Assembly (NCBI RefSeq): GCF_016918565.1
Contig: NZ_JAFFQD010000022.1
Coordinates: forward strand, 1-64,000
Source of the DNA: Desulfogranum marinum
GTDB taxonomy: Bacteria; Desulfobacterota; Desulfobulbia; Desulfobulbales; Desulfobulbaceae
DNA length: 64,000 nt
Direction of reading: 5' to 3'
The notes beneath the pieces are model-generated. The model did not search any database. It worked only from the letters and a program-made list of their open reading frames with translations, and was not told where the DNA came from. A program made the translations under genes and the position numbers. Below, piece after piece: positions 8,679 through 16,854 of the stretch (positions are counted from its first letter, which is position 1; every line of letters starts with the position of its first letter).

Positions 8679-8950
8679 AAAGATGACATACTGTCGATAG
8701 CCCGTACCAAAACAGGTTTATTAACGCAATAACAGGTCATTTTACCTGTAATCTCTCCCTTTACCAATCCTGCATCCTTTAATATCTTAAGATGCTGACT
8801 TACCGTTGACTGTGCCAGGGGCTGTAGTTGCACAATTCTCCCACACACGCAACCTTTCTCCCGCAGTAGCTGTTTGATTATCTTTATTCTGGCAGGGTGT
8901 GCCAAGGCTTTACAGACAGCCGCAAGTTGCCTGTCGTTTAATCCATCCAC
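8666..8950 (-). CDS. ArsR-family transcriptional regulator
   Basis: A 94-residue winged-helix repressor of the ArsR/SmtB family. LAHPARIKIIKQLL, then QSTVSQHLKILKDAGLV, which is the recognition helix, are clear. Cysteines in CVCGRIVQL (about residues 33-35) and near CYCVNKP could form a thiol sensing site. ArsR-like genes are known to precede hgcAB in several mercury methylators, so it may control them. The last codons (MDS and the stop) come from the inverted repeat of element R2, so the original C-terminus may have been altered. A candidate operator palindrome lies upstream. Confidence 0.9.
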   Translation of the reverse strand: MDGLNDRQLAAVCKALAHPARIKIIKQLLREKGCVCGRIVQLQPLAQSTVSQHLKILKDAGLVKGEITGKMTCYCVNKPVLVRAIDSMSSLMDS

Positions 8951-8991
8951 AACTTATGTACCCTCATTAAAATAGATACCATAACCAACAA

Positions 8992-9017
8992 ATCGTTATT
9001 CGACGATAAACGATATG
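8992..9017. promoter_or_regulatory. Candidate operator for the ArsR-type regulator
   Basis: The intergenic region between the divergent arsR-like and decarboxylase genes contains ATCGTTATTCGACGATA followed by AACGAT. This imperfect inverted repeat has perfect ATCGTT/AACGAT ends, about 40-65 bases upstream of the regulator's start. Size and position suit an ArsR-type dimer site. Binding is inference. Confidence 0.4.
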
Positions 9018-9214
9018 AAAAGATCCGGCAACTTCTCTTGCAACCTAACAAAGAAAAGCTTCTTTTCCAGCTCGCAGAAATGCCTGCAAAAGCCTTGTTT
9101 ATACCAGCCTTTTCTGAAAAGGCCGCTATATAGACAAGCGAACGGTCCTGTTATATACTTTGAAATATATAGGATCTTACTTCGACCTGAAGACCTTTCA
9201 CTCCAGGAGGTACC

Positions 9215-10867
9215 ATGACAAAGAAGATAACTATCGGTGATTACCTTATCGAAAAATTGCATCAGGCTGGAGTTCGCCATATGTTTGGTATTCCAGGCGA
9301 TTATGTGCTGGGTTTTTACGACATGGTTGAAAAAAGTCCAGCCATTGACATAATCAACACCTGCGATGAACAGGGTGCAGGGTTTGCAGCAGATGCCTAT
9401 GCCCGTATAAGTGGTCTAGGCGCTGTTTGTGTTACCTATGGAGTAGGAGGGCTCAAGATTGCCAACACCACAGCCCAGGCATATGCTGAAAAATCTCCAG
9501 TGGTTGTTATCAGCGGCAGCCCAGGATTAACGGAACGAGGCCACCAAGGCCTTCTGCACCACCAGATAACAGACTTCAGCGCCCAAATTCGCGTATTTGA
9601 ACAGTTTACCGTCTTCTCAACAGTTATCACCTCGCCCCAAACTGCGCAAAGAGAAATCGATAGAGCCATAAAAACAGCTATAAAGTATAAACGACCGGTA
9701 TATATCGAACTGCCCAGGGATATTGTGTTTTCTCCTTTTTTTCCGCACCAGGAAGAAGATATCACAGAAGAAACAAGTCTCCAGGACGCTCTGAAAGAGT
9801 CGATAGAGGAAGCGACAACACTCATTAACAGGGCAAAAAAACCGGTTATCCTCGCAGGTGTTGAAATTCATAGATTTGGCCTGCAGGAAACAGTGACAGG
9901 GCTGGCAAGGGAGAAGGGCATCCCCATTGCCGCCACCATGCTTGCCAAGTCGGTCGTTCCCGACACAGAGGACTATTACCTCGGTGTATTTGAAGGCGGC
10001 AGAGAGGAAGTGACCCAATACGTTGAATCAAGTGACTGCCTGATTATGCTGGGTACTTTTCTTACCGACCTCAACCTGGGCCTTTTCACCACCACCATTG
10101 ATCCCAACAAGGCGATTCACGCCACCAGTGAGAAAATAGCCATCCGCTACCATCGTTACGAGAAGGTCGTCTTCACAGAATTTCTGTCTGCACTGCGCCA
10201 GGCACCAATCACTCCAAGGACGATAGAGACTCTGCCCAAAGCACCGGCACCAGAACCTGTCCCCTATCCAGCGCCCAAAAAGCCAATCACTGTGGCCACC
10301 CTTTTTCAGCATCTCAACGGCTTCATCCAAGAAGATACCATAGTCATCGCCGATGTCGGTGACGCCCTTTTTGGTGCCAACGATCTCTTTGTCCACAACG
10401 CCACCGATTTTCTTTCACCAGCCTACTACGCTTCGCTTGGTTTTTCAGTTCCGGGAGCACTGGGCGCACAACTGGCCAACCCGTATGCCCGACCGCTGGT
10501 GCTGGTCGGAGACGGCGCCTTTCAAATGACAGGAATGGAATTATCAGCAATCGCCCGTTACAAGCTTAATCCCATTGTGGTGGTCCTCAACAACGACGGC
10601 TACAGTACCGAACGACCCATGCTGGACGGTTCTTTTAATGACGTTCATCCATGGGCATTCAGCAAAATACCGGATATACTAGGCTGCGGAAAAGGTTTTG
10701 CAGTGCACACAGAATACGATCTGCAACAGGCATTGAAAAAGGCCCTGGAATATATCGACGGTTTCACCATCATCGATGTAAAAATCGACCGTCATGATCG
10801 CTCACCAGCCCTTGTTCGGCTAACCAGGAAGCTTGCCGCCAGGGTAAAGGCTCCAACTACCTCCTAA
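9215..10867 (+). CDS. Thiamine-diphosphate 2-oxoacid decarboxylase (pyruvate/indolepyruvate decarboxylase type)
   Basis: A 550-residue ThDP enzyme with the three usual domains. The N-terminal PYR domain includes the catalytic Glu region CDEQGAGFAADAYAR. A central domain spans about 190-330. The C-terminal PP domain has the cofactor motif GDGAFQMTGMELSAIARYKL ending in NND (about 430-465). Length and order match pyruvate, indolepyruvate and phenylpyruvate decarboxylases rather than acetolactate synthase. It would make an aldehyde and CO2 from a 2-oxoacid in the cytoplasm; which oxoacid cannot be read. A strong ribosome site (AGGAGG) precedes ATG 9215. It is followed after six bases by a radical SAM gene. 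Confidence 0.93.
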   Translation: MTKKITIGDYLIEKLHQAGVRHMFGIPGDYVLGFYDMVEKSPAIDIINTCDEQGAGFAADAYARISGLGAVCVTYGVGGLKIANTTAQAYAEKSPVVVISGSPGLTERGHQGLLHHQITDFSAQIRVFEQFTVFSTVITSPQTAQREIDRAIKTAIKYKRPVYIELPRDIVFSPFFPHQEEDITEETSLQDALKESIEEATTLINRAKKPVILAGVEIHRFGLQETVTGLAREKGIPIAATMLAKSVVPDTEDYYLGVFEGGREEVTQYVESSDCLIMLGTFLTDLNLGLFTTTIDPNKAIHATSEKIAIRYHRYEKVVFTEFLSALRQAPITPRTIETLPKAPAPEPVPYPAPKKPITVATLFQHLNGFIQEDTIVIADVGDALFGANDLFVHNATDFLSPAYYASLGFSVPGALGAQLANPYARPLVLVGDGAFQMTGMELSAIARYKLNPIVVVLNNDGYSTERPMLDGSFNDVHPWAFSKIPDILGCGKGFAVHTEYDLQQALKKALEYIDGFTIIDVKIDRHDRSPALVRLTRKLAARVKAPTTS

Positions 10868-10873
10868 TCAGCA

Positions 10874-11824
10874 ATGACTACTCGATCACAGACCTTGTTT
10901 GCATCCGGCCAACTCCAGCAACGTGCCGATCAGGCGCATGCACTCCTTAATCGCTGCACCCTTTGCCCCCGGAAATGTACAGTCAACCGGCTCAAGGGAG
11001 AACATGGCTTATGCAAGACCGGCGAAAAGGCGCTTGTTGCGAGCTATGGACCTCACTTTGGAGAAGAACAGCCTCTTGTCGGCAGCAAAGGATCCGGCAC
11101 CATCTTTTTTGCCGGCTGCAGTCTCCTCTGCTGCTTTTGTCAGAACTTTGATATAAGCCATACAACCGATGGCAGCCAAGCAGTGGATGATCAGGCACTG
11201 GCCGCCATCATGATCGAACTGCAAAATAGAGGGTGCCACAACATCAACCTGGTCACTCCAAGCCATGTCGTCCCACAAATTTTAGCAGCACTTGTCCATG
11301 CATCAGCAAACGGGCTGCAGATTCCCATTGTTTACAATTGCAGCGGGTACGATTCAGTTGAGACGTTAGCCCTGCTCGACGGGGTGATCGACATCTATAT
11401 GCCTGATTTCAAATTTTGGGAGATTGCGACGAGTAATCGTTGGGCTAAAGCACCTGATTACCCCCAACGCGCCCGGGAATCATTACGTTCCATGCACCAA
11501 CAGGTTGGCGATTTACAGATAAATGACCAAGGGCTTGCAACCAGTGGGCTATTGGTCAGGCACCTGCTGATGCCGGGCAAAGAGCAGGAAACAGAAGAGA
11601 TACTTGCCTTTATTGCCAATCAAATTTCCCGCAACACCTATGTTAATATAATGGATCAGTATCATCCATGCGGCGACACGACTCACTTTCCCGAGCTGCA
11701 GCACACGATCACCACCAAACACTACCACCAAGCGCTGGCTGCCGCTCATGCCCTGGGACTACACCGCCTGGACCAGCGGGACCTTTCCGACTTACTCAGG
11801 AATCTGATATTTCAGCAAAAATAA
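10874..11824 (+). CDS. Radical SAM protein, PflX/activating-enzyme-like
   Basis: A 316-residue radical SAM protein. The SAM cluster motif C-x3-C-x2-C is seen in AGCSLLCCFCQNFDIS (about residues 75-90). An extra N-terminal cysteine set (CTLCPRKC and GLCKTG) precedes it. This arrangement matches the PflX family, named for likeness to pyruvate formate-lyase activases but of unknown target. It is in an apparent operon with the decarboxylase. No glycyl-radical enzyme gene is in the window, so a partner cannot be named. Confidence 0.9.
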   Translation: MTTRSQTLFASGQLQQRADQAHALLNRCTLCPRKCTVNRLKGEHGLCKTGEKALVASYGPHFGEEQPLVGSKGSGTIFFAGCSLLCCFCQNFDISHTTDGSQAVDDQALAAIMIELQNRGCHNINLVTPSHVVPQILAALVHASANGLQIPIVYNCSGYDSVETLALLDGVIDIYMPDFKFWEIATSNRWAKAPDYPQRARESLRSMHQQVGDLQINDQGLATSGLLVRHLLMPGKEQETEEILAFIANQISRNTYVNIMDQYHPCGDTTHFPELQHTITTKHYHQALAAAHALGLHRLDQRDLSDLLRNLIFQQK

Positions 11825-12018
11825 GTATTACTCCATTAACCTTGTATTGACAGGCCGCGCCTCATCTCGTATCTTACTCCCTGCTTATTATAACTTTTCA
11901 TATTACACTGATTATAAATTTTGCAAATGCTCCCTAAATATTACGCTGGGGCGGCGGCAGCCAGGAACATGGTTCACTGGCATCCGACGGCTCCCTGGTA
12001 ACACCACACAGCAGTCAA

Positions 12019-12089
12019 ACGCCATTTGGACCATCTCTCCGGTCCATGGCGTCTTTCAAGCCTGGACCGAAACGGTTCAGGCTTTTTTT
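12019..12089 (+). promoter_or_regulatory. Attenuator-like leader of the aminotransferase gene
   Basis: Two mutually exclusive structures are visible upstream of the aminotransferase. Hairpin A pairs ACGCCAT and GGACC (12019-12032) with GGTCC and ATGGCGT (12041-12052). Hairpin B is an intrinsic terminator, AAGCCTGGACC (12058-12068) pairing with GGTTCAGGCTT and followed by seven T (to 12089). The GGTCC of A can instead pair with GGACC of B, which would prevent termination. Farther upstream (11950-12000) is another pairing region and a possible 10-codon ORF with two Trp codons. The signal sensed is unknown. Confidence 0.55.
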
Positions 12090-12162
12090 GTTTTCATGAG
12101 CCTGAGCAAAGGATGCCTAATGGCAGGATATCATCTACAATCGCCTGGAAGGAGAATACACT

Positions 12163-13398
12163 ATGAGTGAAGAACGAAAATTCAAATTTGCTGATCGCAT
12201 GAATCACCTGCCGCCCTATCTCTTTGGCATGATCAACAAAATAAAGATGGAAAAACGATGGAAGGGTGAAGATGTCATCGATCTTGGCATGGGCAATCCG
12301 GTAGACCCGGCTCCACAGCAAGTGACGGAAAAACTCTGTAATGTTGCCATGGACCCAAAGACCCATCGCTATCCTGCAGCCGGCGGGATGAAGAATCTCA
12401 AACGTGAAATCGCTCTGTATTACAAGCGGAACTATGATGTGGACCTCAATGGGATTGATGATGTCATATGTACCATAGGCTCCAAAGAAGGTATCTCCCA
12501 TCTCTGTCTTGCCCTGCTGGGACCTGGCGACACGGTACTCGTACCGGCACCTGCCTTTCCCATCCATGTCTATGCCGCTGTCATTGCCGGTGCCAATGTC
12601 CTCAGGATATCCTTAAATTCTGAGGAGGAATCCCTGCAACAGATCAGCACTATGTGTAAATCTCTCTATCCCGGCCCCAAACTGGTGATGCTGAACTATC
12701 CGCACAACCCGACCGGCATCCTTGCCACCAAGGATTTTTTCAAAGAAATTGTTGTCCTTGCCAAAAAGCACAATTTCATGGTGATCAACGATTTTGCCTA
12801 CTCACGGATAACTTATGATGGTTATGTCGCACCTAGTTTTCTAGAGGTTCCGGGAGCTCAGGATGTTGGGGTGGAATTCGGGTCCTTTTCAAAATCCTAT
12901 AACATGGCCGGTTGGCGGTTGGGATATTGCGTGGGCAACAAGGAGATGATTGATGGATTGTCAAAAATAAAAGGGTATTATGACTATGGTATTTTTTCTG
13001 CCATCCAGATAGCAGGTATCGTGGCCATGCGAGACTGTGATGATACCATCCAGGAACAGGCCACCCTTTACCAGAGTCGCAGGGACGTGATGTGTGAAGT
13101 CCTTCTGCGGATGGGCTGGGATGTGGATATTCCCAAGGCAGGCATGTTTCTCTGGGTAAAAATCCCGGAACCTTACGCGCAAATGGGTTCTATCCGCTTT
13201 GCAGTTGAAATGATGAACAGGGCCAATGTTGCCGTCGCCCCAGGAGCAGGATTTGGTGAGGAAGGAGATGGTTACCTTCGCCTTGCACTGGTTGAAAATG
13301 AAAATCGCATCAGACAGGCACTCAAACAAATGAAGCGGGCATTGACTGAAATTGACAAAGAAATAGAAGCTGGTACTTTTCAACTAGAGCAGGACTAA
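12163..13398 (+). CDS. Class I/II pyridoxal-phosphate aminotransferase (AlaC-like)
   Basis: A 411-residue fold-type I aminotransferase. The PLP lysine is in SFSKSYNMAGWRLGY, NPHNPTG is the substrate- and cofactor-binding motif, and an Arg near the C-terminus (GYLRLALVEN) suits the substrate carboxylate. It is most like the glutamate-pyruvate transaminase AlaC and related LL-diaminopimelate-type enzymes; substrate choice is inference. A ribosome site (GGAG) precedes ATG 12163. Expression is probably controlled by the attenuator-like leader. The stop codon TAA (13396-13398) is the first three bases of repeat R3. Confidence 0.92.
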   Translation: MSEERKFKFADRMNHLPPYLFGMINKIKMEKRWKGEDVIDLGMGNPVDPAPQQVTEKLCNVAMDPKTHRYPAAGGMKNLKREIALYYKRNYDVDLNGIDDVICTIGSKEGISHLCLALLGPGDTVLVPAPAFPIHVYAAVIAGANVLRISLNSEEESLQQISTMCKSLYPGPKLVMLNYPHNPTGILATKDFFKEIVVLAKKHNFMVINDFAYSRITYDGYVAPSFLEVPGAQDVGVEFGSFSKSYNMAGWRLGYCVGNKEMIDGLSKIKGYYDYGIFSAIQIAGIVAMRDCDDTIQEQATLYQSRRDVMCEVLLRMGWDVDIPKAGMFLWVKIPEPYAQMGSIRFAVEMMNRANVAVAPGAGFGEEGDGYLRLALVENENRIRQALKQMKRALTEIDKEIEAGTFQLEQD

Positions 13399-13636
13399 CC
13401 CGAATCTCTCATGAACATTGTGTCAATATGTTCAATTGGCAAGAATTTCATTATACTAAGAATAAATAGATGGAATTGTAAATTTTCACAATGTTCACCA
13501 AAGGTCAGTCCATGCGGTACCATCTTCTTCAGTATTTTGGCAGTAAAAGGTAAGCGTAGACTCCGATAGCCGACTATAATTTACTGCCAAAAACTTTGAA
13601 CCTGGCACCGCCTGAACTGATGAGAAATCCGGGCCA
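13396..13636. repeat. MITE-like repeat R3
   Basis: A non-coding element starting exactly at the stop codon of the aminotransferase gene. Left end TAACCCGAATCTCTCATGAA; right end, read inverted, GGCCCGGATTTCTCATCAGT. A nested inverted repeat TGAACATTGTG/CACAATGTTCA lies in its left half (about 13411-13498). One copy of the GGTAAGCGTAGACTCCG motif (13550-13568) sits in its right half. The pieces GGTCAGTCCATGCGG, TTCAGTATTTTG and CCGCCTGAAC-TGATGAGAAAT recur in repeat R8. Confidence 0.75.
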
Positions 13637-13681
13637 AGTAGTAGGCTCCAGGTTAACGGTTACTTAAGGATTGAACCGGCT

Positions 13682-15421
13682 ATGTGGAAAAACCAAGCTC
13701 TTTTCTTTGATGATGCTGCCGGAAAGTGGCTGCGTTTTTCCTCACCCCTGGAGGTACTGGTCGCCCACACCGTTGATGATGTTCTCCCTCTGTTGGCAAC
13801 GGTTGAGCATCGGGTGGACCAGCAGGGGTATGCTGCGGCAGGATGGATCAGTTACGAGGCTTCGCCGGCCTTTGACGATGCACTGGTCGTCAACAGAGAC
13901 ACCTCAGGATTCCCGCTCCTCTGGTTCGGCATTTATGATGGACCTGTCCATGGCAGGCAGCCAAAAGAGCGAAGCCTGCCAACTCTATCCTGGGTACCGA
14001 CAGTCAGTGACGATGAGTATAAACATGCCATTGCTCTCATTAAGCAGCTAATAGCCAATGGCGATACCTATCAGGTAAATTATACCTTTCGCCAACACGC
14101 CAAACTCGTTGCGAAAAATGTGCAAGGACTGCTTTCTATGCTCAATCAGCAACCGCCCTACTTTGGCGGTTGTATTTCCACGCCGGAGTGGTTGATCACG
14201 AGTGGCTCACCTGAATTGTTTTTCAGCCTGGACAGGCAGCATATTGTTTCCCGCCCGATGAAGGGCACAGCTCCGCGCGGTATTAACAGTGAAGCAGATG
14301 CGCACTTAGCACAGCAGCTATATACCTCGGTAAAAAACCGTGCGGAAAATGTCATGATCGCGGATATGGTGCGAAATGATATCAGCCGTATTGCTGATCA
14401 AGGGTCGCTCAGGGTTCCTGAAATGTTTACCATTGAACAGTATCCCACCCTGTTGCAAATGACCACCACTGTGGAGGCGGAAACCAGGGCACCTTTTACG
14501 GGTATCCTGAAGGGATTATTTCCCCCGGCATCCATTACCGGAGCCCCCAAAGCCCGTACCATGGAAATCATCGCCCAACTGGAGACCACTCCCAGGCGTA
14601 TCTATACAGGCACCATGGGGTTCCTCCTTCCTGGAAGGCGAGCACAGTTCAATGTCGCTATCCGAACCTTGCTCTACGATCGGCAACAGGAACAACTCGA
14701 ATACGGGGTCGGCAGCGGGATTGTGTGGGACTCTGACCCATTGGAAGAGTTACAGGAATGCAGGACCAAAACCAGGATATGTGACCCTCAACCTGCATCC
14801 TTTGCGCTGCTGGAGACCATACACTGGAGCAAAGAACAAAAATACACCCTCCTTGAAGAACATTGCAGCCGTATTAGGGCATCGGCACGCTATTTTGGCT
14901 ACCCCCCCTTTAACACACAAAAATGTGTCCAAGGATTAGCAGATTTGGCTGCAACCTTCACAGAAAGCCATTACAAGATCCGTGTCACCCTCCAAAAAGA
15001 CGGTACCTTACAATACCATCACGAATCTTTCCCTGCGCCTAAACAAAATCAAACGGTAACTGTTTCTTTGGCCAAGGAACCCGTCGATCGAACTGACCGA
15101 TTCCTCTACCACAAAACCACCAATAGAACGGTGTACGAACAAGCACGGGCAGCATGTCCGAAAGCTGATGATGTTCTGCTGTACAACGACCGGGAAGAAC
15201 TCACCGAAGCGACCATAGCCAATATCATCATGGAAATCGACGGTACGCTGTATACCCCACCTCTGCGTTGCGGTCTCCTTCCTGGCACGGCCCGAGCCCA
15301 GCTCTTGGCAACAGGGCAAATCAAAGAAAAAGTATTGCCGGTTGCATTGCTTGAAAAAGGATATCCGCTCTACTTCGTCAATTCTGTTCGTGGCAGATAT
15401 CAAGCCATCATGGTACCCTAG
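13682..15421 (+). CDS. pabBC: Aminodeoxychorismate synthase component I fused to aminodeoxychorismate lyase
   Basis: A 579-residue fusion for folate synthesis. Residues 1 to about 370 are the chorismate-binding PabB domain (GSPELFFSLDR, PMKGTAPRG, FPPASITGAPKARTMEI). Residues from about 385 to the end are a class IV aminotransferase-fold PabC domain, with NDREELTEATIANI and the LLPGTARAQLL region. Together they turn chorismate and glutamine-derived ammonia into p-aminobenzoate. The glutaminase PabA is not encoded here. PabB-PabC fusions are known in several bacterial groups. Confidence 0.95.
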   Translation: MWKNQALFFDDAAGKWLRFSSPLEVLVAHTVDDVLPLLATVEHRVDQQGYAAAGWISYEASPAFDDALVVNRDTSGFPLLWFGIYDGPVHGRQPKERSLPTLSWVPTVSDDEYKHAIALIKQLIANGDTYQVNYTFRQHAKLVAKNVQGLLSMLNQQPPYFGGCISTPEWLITSGSPELFFSLDRQHIVSRPMKGTAPRGINSEADAHLAQQLYTSVKNRAENVMIADMVRNDISRIADQGSLRVPEMFTIEQYPTLLQMTTTVEAETRAPFTGILKGLFPPASITGAPKARTMEIIAQLETTPRRIYTGTMGFLLPGRRAQFNVAIRTLLYDRQQEQLEYGVGSGIVWDSDPLEELQECRTKTRICDPQPASFALLETIHWSKEQKYTLLEEHCSRIRASARYFGYPPFNTQKCVQGLADLAATFTESHYKIRVTLQKDGTLQYHHESFPAPKQNQTVTVSLAKEPVDRTDRFLYHKTTNRTVYEQARAACPKADDVLLYNDREELTEATIANIIMEIDGTLYTPPLRCGLLPGTARAQLLATGQIKEKVLPVALLEKGYPLYFVNSVRGRYQAIMVP

Positions 15422-15499
15422 CAGGCATGGTCTTGAACCCTTCCTGCATCATGTCAACGCAGGAAGCTGAAATATCACCCTAGGAAAGGAGCAAACCCC

Positions 15500-16444
15500 A
15501 TGAACGGCGTATTTCTAGACAGCGAAAGCCTGGCTGACCTTGACCTCTCCTCGTTACAAGCGCTTTTTGATACTTTTGAGATATATGAGCAGACCGCCCC
15601 GCAACAAACAGAAGAACGTATCCGCAAGGCAGAAGTGGTGATTATCAACAAAGTGAAGCTTTCCCGTGATATTATAGAGAGCGCCCCTCACCTTAAACTG
15701 ATCTGTCTGGTTGCAACAGGAACGGACAATGTGGACTGCCAGGCGGCAAGGGAAAACAGCATTACGGTCTGCAACTGCCAGGCATACGGTACCGACTCCG
15801 TTGTCCAGCATGTTTTCGCCATGATCCTGGCTCTGCACACCAACCTCATACCCTATACCCAAGCCGTGAACCAAGGCAAATGGCAGCAGGCAAGTCAATT
15901 CTGTCTCCTTGATTATCCCATCGTCGAGCTCAAAGGCAGAACTCTGGGGATTATGGGGTATGGTAACCTGGGCAAGGGGGTTGCACGAATTGGAGAAGCA
16001 TTCGGTATGTACATCCTGCTGGGTCAGCGTCCAGGTACCAGCCAAGATGGAAGAATTCCACTCGTTGAACTGCTCCCTAAGGTGGACGTGTTGACCCTCC
16101 ATTGTCCCCTTACTGACCAGACCCGCAACCTGATTGATAGAGACGCCCTCCAACTGATGAAGCCGACCAGTTTTCTTATCAATGCAGCTCGAGGAGGCAT
16201 TGTTGAGGAGACAGCCCTTGCTGATGCCCTGCGTGCTGGTATCATTGCCGGTGCAGCAACGGACGTGCTTACCAAAGAACCACCGGAATCAACCAACCCG
16301 CTTTTAGCTGCCGATATTCCCAACCTGATTATCACTCCTCACTGCGCCTGGGGGAGCTATCAGGCCAGAGAAAGGATTGTCTCCCAGACTGTTGACAATA
16401 TAACCACATTTTTAGCCGGCAATCCTGCACGAGTCGTGAACTGA
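15500..16444 (+). CDS. D-2-hydroxyacid dehydrogenase (glycerate dehydrogenase-like)
   Basis: A 314-residue NAD-dependent dehydrogenase of the D-isomer family. The NAD-binding GYGNLGKGVARIGEAFG motif is at about residues 152-168. Catalytic residues are the Arg in NAARGGIVEE, a Glu in the TKEPPE region and the His in TPHCAWGS. Best match by pattern is hydroxypyruvate/glycerate dehydrogenase HprA. A strong ribosome site (AAAGGAG) precedes ATG 15500. A hairpin CTTCCTGC/GCAGGAAG (15440-15466) without T-run lies between it and pabBC. Confidence 0.92.
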   Translation: MNGVFLDSESLADLDLSSLQALFDTFEIYEQTAPQQTEERIRKAEVVIINKVKLSRDIIESAPHLKLICLVATGTDNVDCQAARENSITVCNCQAYGTDSVVQHVFAMILALHTNLIPYTQAVNQGKWQQASQFCLLDYPIVELKGRTLGIMGYGNLGKGVARIGEAFGMYILLGQRPGTSQDGRIPLVELLPKVDVLTLHCPLTDQTRNLIDRDALQLMKPTSFLINAARGGIVEETALADALRAGIIAGAATDVLTKEPPESTNPLLAADIPNLIITPHCAWGSYQARERIVSQTVDNITTFLAGNPARVVN

Positions 16445-16488
16445 ATCGACCCGAAAGCAACCCAGTAAATTCCGTCTTATCACAGAAT

Positions 16489-16854
16489 ATGAACCCAGTA
16501 CGCCTCACCACAACCTTTACAGACCTCCAGGAATTGTCCCTCTACCTCCGCCGATTTGCAAGGGAGAGGGACTGGGAGCAATACCATTCTCCTAAAAATC
16601 TTGCAGCAGCTCTGAGCGTTGAAGCCGCAGAACTGCTGGAGCACTTTCAATGGAAAACAGAGCAACAGAGCGGGAACCTTACCCAAGACGAGCAACAGGA
16701 AGTTGCTTACGAAATGGCGGATGTCCTCATGTATCTCACACGAATGGCTGACTGCCTGGGGATTGACCTGCTGGAAGCTGTGGCCAAAAAAGTAGCACTT
16801 AATCACCTTAAATATCCTGCTCCGGATGACGTTAAACAAGGTAAGCAGAGGTAA
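16489..16854 (+). CDS. MazG-like nucleotide pyrophosphohydrolase
   Basis: A 121-residue all-alpha NTP pyrophosphatase. The metal-binding helices are visible as EAAELLEHFQW followed by EMADVLMYLTRMAD, the EExxE and ExxD pattern of the MazG/dCTP pyrophosphatase (RS21-C6) group. It probably hydrolyses unwanted nucleoside triphosphates. Its stop overlaps the next gene's start (TAATG), giving translational coupling to a phosphotransferase. Confidence 0.88.
   Translation: MNPVRLTTTFTDLQELSLYLRRFARERDWEQYHSPKNLAAALSVEAAELLEHFQWKTEQQSGNLTQDEQQEVAYEMADVLMYLTRMADCLGIDLLEAVAKKVALNHLKYPAPDDVKQGKQR

Noticed and set aside
15440-15466. Hairpin between pabBC and the hydroxyacid dehydrogenase gene
   Set aside because: Good stem but no T-run, and the genes are probably one unit, so it was not called a terminator.
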